Shown here in pieces: positions 53,985-64,000 of a DNA stretch of 64,000 nt (its first letter is position 1; the number at the start of each line of letters is the position of its first letter). The translations under genes and the position numbers were made by a program. The notes beneath the pieces were generated by a model that was given only the letters and a program-made list of their open reading frames with translations, searched no databases and was not told where the DNA came from. The stretch is from Cordilura impudica (lineage: Eukaryota > Arthropoda > Insecta > Diptera > Scathophagidae): assembly GCA_963682025.1 (NCBI GenBank), contig OY821521.1, forward strand, positions 167,523,209 through 167,587,208, read 5' to 3'.

Positions 53985-54556
53985 GGAAAGTTTAGTTTGT
54001 CTAGTTTCTCAGTATAAGTTTTATTTGTAAGGTTTTAGACACAAATCGGGAAAAATTCAAAATAGTGCATTTTTGAAAAATTGAAAAACCGTTGTCTTGA
54101 GTTACAAAACATTTATTTTGACAGATATCCCACTCCCATCCCACTAAGCGACCAAAAAGCTCTTAAAGGAAAAATCCTCAGCTTTCTTATAAAAAAAAAA
54201 AAAAAAAAAATGCCCTTTTTGAAAAAAAAGGCAAAAAATGCTTTAATTTAGCAAAAAAAAAAAAGTCTACAATTTTTTTTTTTTAAGTATTTTTTTCCGA
54301 AATATTGAAGAAATAGCTATCTAAACTCTTTGGGAGAAAATTTTCTAAGAACAATAGGTAATAAGTTACATGGATGAGAAAAAACACCTGTTTGGCCAAA
54401 ATGTCAAATTTTGGTCCCTCTAACTCAGAGGGATCTGGACCTATCTTGTAGAAAAATTGTGTCTAAACTACTATTCAATAGGACTAACCTTGGTGCAAAT
54501 TTCATCCCGATCGAAAGACATCGGTTTCAAAAGTTGGTGCACTTGACATGAAATCC
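53985..54556. repeat. Right long TIR
   Basis: Mirror of the left TIR; includes GGACTAACCTTGGTGCAAAT and GACATCGGTTTCAAAAGTTG near the outer end. Confidence 0.82.
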
Positions 54557-54839
54557 CCCATATATATTTCGAACTCTAAATCTTCATGGACTTCTAAACA
54601 ATTTTTAAAATATAACTTTTCATAAACCTATAGTTTTTCCGGAATCGGTTGTCCTTTTAAAAGGACAGTAGCTGGAACTGCTTTCATCAACTGACGCTTC
54701 CGAACTGGCAGTCAAGCTATGTATATAACAAAGCATATACAATAATAATATAAACAAATATGTACAGAAATGCACAAGCATAACGGCGCTTTTCTCTAAT
54801 TTGTGAGATATTCATCTAAAAGGCCGGTTGCGCTATCTG
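54557..54839. other. Spacer right of the long-TIR element
   Basis: Contains the small palindrome GTCCTTTTAAAAGGAC (54650-54665). Otherwise unrecognised. Confidence 0.4.
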
Positions 54840-56890
54840 GGTTAAGAAAAGTCATTTTTTTAAAGAAATTTTCTTTTTTCAGAAAAGTCATTTTGTGTAA
54901 GAAAAGGTACTTTTTGAAGAAAGGGTGCTCTTTCAGACAATTTGCATTTTTTAAAAAAGTACCTTTTTGGGAAGTGATACTTTTTTAAGAAAAAGTATTT
55001 TTTATGAAAAAGTATCTTTTTACGGAAACTTCTATTAAAAAAGTAGTTTATTAGAAAAAAGTATTCTTTTTTCTTAGAAAAAAGTACCTTTTTAAGTAGA
55101 CGAAATTTTTTTTAAGGAAGTGTAACATTTTTAAGGAAAGATACTTAAAAGGTACTTTTAAAGAAACCTTCATGTTTAGGAAAATGTGATTTTTTAATAA
55201 CAGGTGCTTTTTAAAGAAAATGTGTTTTTTGAAGATAGGGTAGTCTCAGAAGATTTGCGTTTTTAACGAGATGTAATTTTTTCAGAAAATGTACTTTTTT
55301 AAGAGAAGTACCTTTCTAGGAAATATAGTTTTATAAGAACATGTAATTTATTTAAGAAAACTAACAGATTCCAGCCCTCGAAATTCGAATGCAAATTCTA
55401 GGAAATTTTATTTTTTCATTAAATAAATACCCTCAAGGTATGCTAATCAATTATAGCCAATTCACAAATCAACACAAAAATCAAACTCATTTTTATTACA
55501 AACACATTAACAAATTTAATAAACACACACATAGCATTGCATAATTTTATGTATGTGTTAGTAGCAACTTTAAATGCAATTTAATCAAAATAAAGGAAAA
55601 AATTTAAAAATCTGTAAATCTGCAAATCGACCAAAAAGAAATACCTTTGAAATGATATACGTTTGGTCAAAATCGGGGAAAAAAACGGTAGAACAAAACA
55701 TCGGTCACAAGAAATCGCCTAGCCCATTAATATTACAGATGTACTTTTTTAAGAAAAGTTGCTTATTTAAGAAATGGTTCTTTTTTCAGAAAAGTTACTT
55801 GTTTAAGAAAATGTACCTTTTTATAAAAAAAGTACTGTCTTCTGGAAACGAACTTTTTGCAGAAAAATTAATCTTTAAGAAAAGGTACTTTTTGAAAAAA
55901 TTTTAGTTTTTCCAGAAAAGGTATTTTTTCAGAAAAGGTAATTCTTTAAGAAAATTTACTATTTTCAAGAGACGTACTTGTTTAAGAAAACATGCTTTTT
56001 AATAAAATTACATTTATAAAAAAGATAATTTTTTAAGGAAAGTGCTTTTTAAAGAAAAGTTAGTTTACTTTTTAAGAACAGACACATTTTAAGAAATTTT
56101 ATTTCTTCAGAAAAGTATTTGTTTTAAGGAAATGTACTTTTTTCTGAAAAGTTACTTTTTTAAGAATATGTACATTTTATACGACAGTACTTGTATAGAA
56201 AAAAGTACTTATTTCGAAAAGGTGCTTTTTAAGAAAGGAACTTTTTTAAGTAAATGTTTTTTTTTTTAAGAAATGTAATATATTGATGGAAATGTACTTT
56301 AATTTTTTAAATTTTTTTAGATAAGCTACTTTGTTAGGAAAAGGTAAGAAAGGGTACTTTTTCAGAACACTTTCATTTTTAACGAGAGATAATTTTTTCA
56401 GAAAAGGCACCTTTTTAAAAATAGTACATTTTTAAGACAATATTTTTTGTAGGAAATGTTTTTTTTTAAGAAAATGTACTTTTTTAAGAAAGTATCTTTT
56501 TGAGAAAAGTGCCGTGATTGCAAAAGATACTCTGTTAAGAAAGTTTCCTTTTTTTGAGAACAGGTTTAGAAAAATACACTTTATAAAGAAAAAGTAAATT
56601 TCTTAAGAAATAATATTTTTTTTAGAAAAACAGAGAAATTATACTTTTTTGAGATGGTATACTATTTTTTTTTTTTTTTTTAATAATTTAGTGTTACCAG
56701 AAAAGTTACTTAAAATATTTTTATAAAAATGTATTTTTTTTTAGAAAAACCATTAATTTAGAAAAAAAAATATTTTTATTATGAAGTGCATTTTCAGAAA
56801 AGTTTCTTTTTGAAGGAAAGATACTTTTTATGAAGAAATACTACTCTTTTGAGAAAAACTAGTTTTTGAAGAAAATACGTTTTTTGAAGA
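54840..56890. repeat. Degenerate AT-rich array (AAGAAAAGGTACTTTTT-type), interrupted by Helitron R12
   Basis: About 1.6 kb of imperfect units around TTTTTAAGAAAAGGTACTTT, drifting strongly. Together with 51290-51760 it forms the host DNA for the long-TIR transposon and two Helitrons. Confidence 0.72.
55361..55739 (-). mobile_element. Non-autonomous Helitron, copy R12, inside the array
   Basis: Left end CTAACAGATTCCAGCCCTCG (CTAG changed to TTAG on the element strand), hairpin CTCGAAATTCGAA, right end CCATTAATATTACAGA|T. Confidence 0.83.
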
Positions 56891-56916
56891 AAAAGTTTGT
56901 ATGCATATAATATATA

Positions 56917-57280
56917 CTAACAGATTCCAGCACTCGAGTGCAAATTCTAGGAAACTTTATTTTTTCATTTAATAAAGACCCTAAAGGTATGCTTCACAAT
57001 TCAACTCATTTTAAATGAAGAAAAACTCAACACATTAACACAAACACATTAACACATTTAATAAACACACACTTGGCATTCTATAATTTTATGTATGTGT
57101 TGGTAGCAACTTTAAACGATCATAGCTCCAAAAAATTATTCCAGATGATGAAAATCTGTAAATCTGGGTAACAGCTAAACAGAAATACCTTTCGAATGAT
57201 AATTTTTTTGTCAAAATCGGGGTAAAACTGTGAAACTTACATTGGTCACAAGAAATGGCCTTGCCTATTAATATTATAGA
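56917..57280 (-). mobile_element. Non-autonomous Helitron, copy R13
   Basis: Left end CTAACAGATTCCAGCACTCG with a shortened hairpin CACTCGAGTG, right end CCTATTAATATTATAGA|T. Lies at the right edge of the array. Confidence 0.82.
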
Positions 57281-58610
57281 TGCCCATCTCTTTTTTCCAC
57301 AATGATTTTCTCTACTTTTTTTTCTGAACGCTGAACTTATATTTCTGATAATAGAAAAAGTGTTGCAAGTTAATCAACAAATTAAGAAAAAATAAGGCAT
57401 GGCTGTCTTTAGGTGTTGTTTCACTATTATTAAAAAAAAGTTCAATTGCTTTCTTTATTCTAAAAGATCCTGACTTTCCTTAGAGTTATTTGTAAAAACT
57501 GTTCTTTTGTTAAAGAACATGTCAATAGCTCTAAATTTTTTCAATATTAACAGCATACTAGGGGGCGGGTACAGCAAATTCACAAAACTCCAACCAAAGC
57601 TCAATTATATTTAATAACTTTTAATTTTTGTAAAGGTTATTTAATTTTTTTATTTAAAATTATTTTTTAATTAAGTTATTAAGCGTTTAAAGTCCCTGTT
57701 ATATATTTGTAATAAATATAATTTTAATTTATTAATTTTATTCATAATTGAAAAGAAAAAAAAAACGTGACATTTCGCAGAAACTAACTGAAAATAAATA
57801 TAATTTTTCAAACATTTATTTTCTGACCTTCTTAAAACTAAAATTATTTAAAAATTTCCTTTACGGTCTTGTCTTTTGAGACCATATCCCTTTTCTTCTT
57901 CTACTTACGCCTAGCAATATGATATAATATTTCTTTTATTTATTACTTAAATGACAATTTTTTTACAAATAAAAAAACTTGTACTTATGAGCTAAATTTA
58001 TGCTTGCCGACCTCAACATTTTTATTATTATATGTTTTTTTTTTACTTTTTTTTGCTAAATGACAAAATACTTATTTATGTAATTTGATAATTACGACAA
58101 TACCTTAGGCCATGATATACAAGCTATTGGTAATAAAAAATATCTGTGTTTGGGCAATAGAAAACAAGTGGAGAAATGCAAAACTATATCAAAAACAAAC
58201 AAACTAACCTTTATTTTAGAAGAAGAAGAAGAAAAAATATGATGTATGTAGAATTACCGGAGCTAAGATTTTAACACTATAGGGGCTAAAGTTCAAGAAA
58301 ATAAATAAAAGAAACTTGTAGGAAAGTATGACAGACGTTCATTTGTTTTTAAATTTAGATACAAATAATTTTAACCATCAGCTACTCATATAGTTTTATT
58401 TAATGATTTTAAAGCATTTTGCATCAATTTTGTGTGTTCACATTTTTTCTCTTTACAAATTTTTGTACTAAAAATATTTTTTTATAGTTTTTTTCAAACT
58501 TTTTTTTACAAAAAAAACTTTTTATAAAAAATAAAAATTTTTTTTCCAAAGAAATAGAGCGGAAACGTTAAGTGAAAAATAATATTTACCTCTATTGTTT
58601 GTTTTGTCAT
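57281..58610. other. AT-rich stretch, nothing recognised
   Basis: No coding or terminal-repeat signal. A small GGTCTTGTCTTTTGAGACC hairpin lies at about 57865. Confidence 0.4.
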
Positions 58611-59604
58611 ACTTATAAAGTCACCTTTTTGCATACTAATATTTAAGGCAACTTAACATTTTCAATTATAACTTTGGAACCTATTGACCAATTTTGCTCA
58701 TTATCAATATTAGACTGGTCAATATATTCACAAACAACAGGTATCAAATATTGATATTTTATTTCACAAAAGCTTTTTATTTTTTTTACCTAAAGAATAT
58801 TTCCTTAATTAAAAATACTGACTTACTCTTTTAGAACATTTTTTTAATTTTGTTTTTTTTTATATTAATTTTTTTGATAGTTTTTTTTACCTTAAAAAAT
58901 TCTACTTTAAGTTAGAATTAATTTTTTTTTTTGTTAGATGTCCTTTAGAAGAAAAAAATTTATTAGCTTTTAATAAAGCGGGGTGTTTTTTTTTATTTTT
59001 GTTAGTCAAAAAAAAGTTAAAAAATATTGCTAAAAATTGCAAATAAAGTTGATCTAAATGAATCCTAAAATAAGAATAAATTTAAAAAATTACCGAAGTT
59101 GCTTTTAATATCAATTTGAAATAAAAATTTAAAAATTTTTTAACTAACTTAATTTAAAAAAAATTTTTTTTTAAACATTTTTATTAAAAACTTTATTTTT
59201 GTAAAAACACTGCTTAGCATTTCTATATATTTTTTTTAGTAAAAGAGATATAAATAAAAAATTTAAAATTTTTTTTACAAAATTATTTTTCAAAAAAAAA
59301 AAAAAAAAATTATAAAAAAAATTAAAATTATAAATTATAAATTTTTTTTTTTTAATTTGTTTTTTAAATAATTTCACAACAATTCGGTTCAAATTAAAAA
59401 AAATTATTAAAAAAGCTTTTTTTTTATCATATAAGAATTTCTTAAATTATTATTATTTCTTTTTTGTAGAAAAATGCTCCAAATTTCAGATTTAAAATGA
59501 AAATAAACACATTTTTTTACTAAAATATTTTTACTGCAAAAAAAAATTTAGTTAAATAATTTTATTAAAAATTTTATTTTTTGTAAAAGCTTAACATTTA
59601 TATA

Positions 59605-60814
59605 AACGGTCCGCCATCTAACTTTTTTTTTTTCAACTAGTGCTTATTTCGTGAATGGTAACACTTAGCTCATGTCTGATGTGACAGATAATCAGTTTTA
59701 TCCTTCCGCTGAACGGATATGGTTGTGTATACGCTTGAACGCTGGGAAATATTGCGACATTACTTTGAAAATCATGGTAATGTTGCAGAATGTGTGCGAA
59801 AATTGCGATACTGGCATCCTCATCGATAAATCAAAGCGTGAAAAGCCAAATTGCTGCTGTGGCAGAAAGTGTGCGTGAAGCGCCATCAACATCAATTCAC
59901 CGTCGTTCTCAAGAATTGAACATTTCGGAGGTATCATTGATACGAATTTTGCATAAAGACATTGTTATGACGCCATACAAAGTCCAATTGGTTCAGGAGT
60001 TGAAGCCAACTGACCATCCAATTCGTTTTCGCTTCGCTAAGTGGGCATGCGATCGACTTACAGAAGATGCCGATTTTGCCAAAAAAAAAATCATCTTTTC
60101 AGATGAAGCTCATTTTGATCTTGGCGCATATGTAAAGAAGCGAAATTGTTGTATTTGGGGCACAGAAAACCCGCACGCATACATTGAAAAGCCGATACAC
60201 CCAAAACGAGTCACTGTTTGGTGCGGCTTTTGGTCCAGAGGCATAATTTGGCCATTTTTCTTCGAAAATAAGCAAGAAGTGGCCGTTACAGTCAATGGCG
60301 ATCGTTATCGGGCCATGTTGAATGAATTTTTGTTCATAAAAATTGAAGAGGAGGATATTGGCAACATTTGGTTTCAACAGGACGGCGCTACGTGCCACAC
60401 AGCCGAAGCTACACTCGATGTTTTGCGCCCTGTTTTTGAAGATCGCATTATCAGCCGCAGAGCTGATGTCGTTTGGCCACCTCGGAGCTGCGATTTGACA
60501 CCGTTGGACTATTATTTGTGGGGTGCTCTCAAAGATAAGTGTTACGCCAACAAGCCAGAAACAATTGACGCTTCAAAGGACAATATTCGTGAAGCCATTG
60601 GTGAAATTCAGCTGCACACAATCGATAATGTGCTTAAAAATTGGACCGATTATGTAGGCATTTGCATGGCCAGCCGAGGCAGCCATTTGAATGAAATTAT
60701 TTTCCATTATTAACCGGAAGTATTGCACTTTCAAATAAAAAAAGAAATTTGAGATAATATTCAGTAGTTTTTTTTATAGCATTTTCAAAAAAAAAAGTTA
60801 TTTGGCGGACCCTT
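59605..60814 (+). mobile_element. Second mariner-type (DD41D) transposon
   Basis: Left end AACGGTCCGCCATCTAACTT and right end, reversed, AAGGGTCCGCCAAATAACTT, with TA on both sides (59603-59604 and 60815-60816). The TIR differs from that of the 14955 element, so it is a different subfamily. About 1.2 kb. Confidence 0.88.
59719..60713 (+). pseudogene. Mariner DD41D transposase, N-terminally damaged
   Basis: The likely start MVVYTLERWEILRHYFENHG (59719) gives the first helix-turn-helix, then HPHR and a stop near 59826. Reading resumes in the 59790-60713 frame at INQSVKSQIAAVAESV, with about 40-45 residues missing against the 361-aa transposase at 15063-16148. The catalytic core is complete: FSDEAHFDLGAYVKKRNC (first Asp), WFQQDGATCHTAEA (second) and CDLTPLDYYLW (third, 41 residues on). 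The C-terminus SRGSHLNEIIFHY matches the other copy's RGQHLNEIIFKK. The N-terminal damage should abolish binding to its own ends. Confidence 0.9.
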
Positions 60815-62050
60815 TATTTTTTATTAAAATTGAAATAAATAAAACTATTACACTTTTTTTACAAAAATATTTTTGCAAAAAAAAAAAAAAAATTTTTTTT
60901 ACAATTTTCTTACCAACAAAATTTTTTTTGGAAAATTAATTCTTAAAATTTTTGATATTAATGAAAAAGAAATTATTAGTTTTACTATACATTAATTATT
61001 AAAATTATTTTATTATTTTGGTAGAAGAATGCTCCGAATATCGGATTTAAAATAAAAAATTAACACATTTTTTATTAAAATATTTTCATAGAAAAAATTA
61101 TTTTTTTACTAAATTATTAATAATAAAAAAATTTATTAAAAGCTTTATTTTTTGTAAAAAACATTGCCTGACATTTCTATATTTTTTTTTTATTATTATT
61201 AAAAGAGAAAAAAATTATTTTTTTTTTTTATTAAAATAATTTTACTAAATATTTTTTTACTAAAATATTTTTACAAAAATAATTTTTTTTTTCAAAATCA
61301 TTTCCTAACATTTCTGTTTATAATGAAAGAATTTTTTTTGGTTATTATTATTGTTTTTACTATACAAGAATTTTGGAAATTATTTTCTTTTTTTGTAGAA
61401 AATTGTAATGTAAGGAAAACTAATCACTATAAATAACTTTACGATCTACGGACCAATTTTGATCATTAACAATATTTTATTTTTAATAGAAATCTTAATG
61501 TTAAGTGAAGATATGGAAAATACATTATAATACTTTGTAAATCAGTGATCACAAATTATTATTTTTTGCATGAAAATTTTTTAGGTAACTTTACATTTTC
61601 TCTTATAACTTTAGAATGTGTTGGCCGATTTTACTCATTATCAATAATAAACTGCTCAATATAATCACAATTAAGAACCTTCAACTAAAAATGTCATATA
61701 TGGATATAATAATTTTTTTAATAAAAGTTTTATGCTTAATCACTTTATTATTATTTTTTTTTTTTAATAAAAGATAATATTTAAAGATTTCTTTATTTTT
61801 TTTTTTTTTTTTTAACGAAAAACTTAATTTTTTTTTTTAATAACGAAAAAATAGAATCCTTAAGGGAAAAAATAATAATAGCCTCCATGGTGTTTATTAT
61901 AAAAATCTATATATTAATACATTATGGTAATTTTTTGTAGCCTTTTTGAAACAAAATGCGGGCTCGGAGGAGTATAAAATTTATCATCGTTATAGTTCAT
62001 ATGGAGGAGAATTGCGGAATGATAAAATTTAATAATATGTTTAAAAAAAT

Positions 62051-62560
62051 ATATTAATTTGAATAAAATAAATAAATTTTTTTTAAAGATCATTATTTTG
62101 GTAACATCATCTAACTAGCAATAGACTGAGTATTAAAAATATAGTTGAGCGAAAAAAACGAAAAAAATTATAAAAAAATAATAAAAAAATTAATATAAAA
62201 TAAAAAAAATTAAAAAAAAAATATTTTATTTTGGTATAAATTCTATAAAATCGAACTAAGTAATAATATAATTTAATAAGTAATAATATAATTTATAAAA
62301 AAAAGTTTATATTTGAGCGAATAAAACGAAAAAAATTTTATTAAATTTTTTTTCAGAAATCATTATTTTGGTAATAAACTCTATAAACTGTGAGTGCATA
62401 TTAAAAATATATTTGAGTTAAAAAAAGGAAAAAAATTAAAAAACAAAACTGAAAAAAATTGTTTTACAAAAACTTTTTTAATAAAAACTTTTTTTTTTGT
62501 AATAATAAGAAAGTTAAAGAAATTAAATTTTTTTCTTTTTTAAGTTCTAGAGAGCCCCGG
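62051..62560. other. Extremely AT-rich stretch
   Basis: A-runs and ATATTAAAAATATA words recur at about 62130 and 62395 (CATTATTTTGGTAA...AAATATATTTGAG), suggesting a short duplication. Nothing else seen. Confidence 0.35.
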
Positions 62561-64000
62561 ACAACAATTTGATGAGATTGAAAATGTTCAATATTTATTA
62601 CTCTCTCTGCATTGATCCAGCTTCGAAAGAAATAATTTAATGAGATTAGCAGTTACAAGCGCGACTGGCATTGAACTCTCCTCAAATGGGAGCGCTAGTA
62701 ATGAATTTGTGTTTTTTTTTTTTTGACTGAGAGATGGGAGACTTGTCTTATAGTCATACATGTTAATACATTCTATGATTTGTTACATTTACCAGCAGTG
62801 TTAATCTGAAGTTCTAGCTTCATAGATTACAAGGTGTATCAACGAAATCGGATTCCGTATATATGAGTTCAGTATCAAAACATCTGAATTTAGGAGGTGT
62901 GACAGATGAGAGCGGTTCTCATTTTCAGGAATATTCATTCCATTGATTTTATCGCAACTCGACTACCAGCGTTTATGTTGTAAATACGATTGTATATAGA
63001 ATATTTCAACTCAGCCTTCTTTTTTTTGCCAGCACCCCTGTAGTAGTCTGGCAGCATTCGAGCCAGACTTAACTCAATTTCCTTTGAGTAAACTCGGAAA
63101 CCAGCTTGGTTGTGTAACTTCGATTAGACAGTGTATAAATTTTTGGACCAAAACCTCGTAGGAGTATTGTAATCCTCGACCATTGGTATCTTCGCTTCAT
63201 TCAGAATCATGCTATGGCCACAAGTTTAGCCTCGATATCGAAATGTGTTCATTATTTAGATGAAGCATAGGGCTGCAGACTATTTCCCTAATACATCCAA
63301 TGATATTAATACCTTTGGGGGAAGGTTAAGAAGTTTCCGTACCCTTAATAGCAATGGGATCTAAGGCTGGGATCTACTATTTCCTTGTAAAAGGAATAAG
63401 CTCAATTTAATTTACATTAGCTCCCAAAACACAATAGGTTGAGCAGTTTAATAGATAGAAACTGCCCATTTACGGAATGTTTTTTTAAAAAAATATTTTT
63501 TTTCTCTTTTTAAATATATTTGAGTAAAAAAATTAAACTAATTTATGATGCACCAAATTTCCATTTTACAATTAGCCAGCTTTAGAGGGTTAATTAAATA
63601 AACACGATACTTAGGCAGACTATTGTTATTTGGCAGAAATAAGAAAAAAATATAAATAACATAGAGAAAACAGTTTGAATGAAATATAATCCGAAATATT
63701 TAACATTAAAGAATTAGAGTAAAAATACAAAGAACGCCAAAAGCTTAATGGGTTTAATATAACAGCCAATAGTCAAATCATTGGAATATACGACCCAGCC
63801 TATACCAACAAACAGTCTTTAACCTGTCGCGACAGACAACAAGTAGATTTCATCAGAAAAATAAAAGAAAATTAGAAGAATAAATGAGAACAATTATTAA
63901 AATAACTGTGGGGAGTTTGACAACGAAGAAACCCTAAACCAAGGATGAAATTTCCATTTTAATACAAAGAAGATTAAATAATTTTCGGAAAATTTTATAA
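62561..64000. other. Less AT-rich unassigned segment
   Basis: From about 62560 to 63420 base composition is visibly more balanced than its surroundings, yet no frame longer than 60 codons and no TE motif were found. A palindrome CTGTCGCGACAG lies at 63825-63836. It could be single-copy intergenic DNA, an old element or part of an intron. Confidence 0.4.

Larger units (their letters stand above)
51784..54556 (+). mobile_element. DNA transposon with ~570-bp TIRs and a D-D-E-like protein
   Basis: The left arm starts GGGGGTTTCATGTCAAGTGC and the right arm ends, in mirror, GCACTTGACATGAAATCCCCC. The arms stay alignable to about 52360 and 53985 (ACTGAGAAACTAGACAAAGT against its mirror at 54000-54020). 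The ~1.6-kb interior has three overlapping frames of one protein. Outer TIR words recur at 8577-8745, so the family has other copies. The target duplication is not clear (flanks are TA-rich). Confidence 0.85.
58620..62050. repeat. AT-rich duplicated blocks hosting a mariner
   Basis: Several phrases recur in the same order on either side of the mariner. AGAAAAATGCTCCAAATTTC at 59467 corresponds to AGAAGAATGCTCCGAATATC at 61024. TAACTTTGGAACC..GACCAATTTTGCTCATTATC at 58670 corresponds to 61600 and 61435. TTAGCATTTCTATAT at 59215 corresponds to 61170. Diverged tandem or segmental duplication of very AT-rich DNA. Confidence 0.6.

Noticed and set aside
54803..55906. Frames rich in KK/FF (54803-54988, 55574-55906)
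   Set aside because: Products of the AAGAAAAAGTACTTTTT array and the Helitron within it.
1..64000. tRNA, rRNA, snRNA, CRISPR array or bacterial-type operon
   Set aside because: No cloverleaf with A/B boxes, no rRNA core, no regular spacer-repeat array, no prokaryotic gene signal; the DNA is clearly eukaryotic TE-rich.

Overview
This window is eukaryotic, very AT-rich, non-coding DNA that is almost entirely transposable elements (TEs), most of them broken and nested in one another. I found no host gene, tRNA, rRNA or CRISPR array. The TE set points to an insect and most likely a cyclorrhaphous fly: DINE-1/HINE-like elements with a GTCY-type microsatellite core, Helitrons, mariner, Tc1, Transib, copia, and Jockey-, CR1- and RTE-type LINEs. 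The organism call is an inference from TE content.

Left part (1-13 kb). Two related LINE copies lie on the minus strand, and one (1256-4224) sits inside the other (1-1255 plus 4225-5020). Next come a HINE, a 2.9-kb TIR element (6331-9208) carrying a nested HINE, HINE fragments, and a 122-bp minisatellite (11.5-12.2 kb).

Middle-left (12.6-25 kb). A family of ~0.36-kb non-autonomous Helitrons begins here and recurs throughout. At 13.8-16.9 kb lies a RAG1-like Transib transposase relic, split by a DD41D mariner whose 361-aa transposase is uninterrupted. HINE and DINE-type fragments follow in AT-rich filler.

Middle (25.5-45 kb). A copia element with both LTRs is deleted for most of integrase and the reverse transcriptase core. 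An RTE-like LINE (29.0-33.4 kb) is split by a Tc1-like transposon with ~220-bp TIRs and a predicted 59-bp intron. A TIR-bounded element (34.4-36.8 kb) carries a 7-bp satellite and a nested HINE. Helitrons in palindromic arrangement, two DINE-type copies and a second, larger 7-bp satellite array (42.9-44.1 kb) follow.

Right part (45-64 kb). A perfect 24-bp-arm hairpin, a decayed Jockey-clade LINE with Gag zinc knuckles, a Helitron palindrome, a ~2.8-kb transposon with ~570-bp TIRs and a D-D-E-like protein of a family I cannot name, long degenerate AT-rich arrays hosting Helitrons, and a second DD41D mariner inside repeated AT-rich blocks. The last ~1.4 kb is less AT-rich and unassigned.

The elements do not cooperate as a pathway; their relations are those of hosts and insertions. 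The nesting gives a relative age order: LINE A before LINE B, Transib before mariner, RTE before Tc1, and repeat arrays before RTE and Helitrons.
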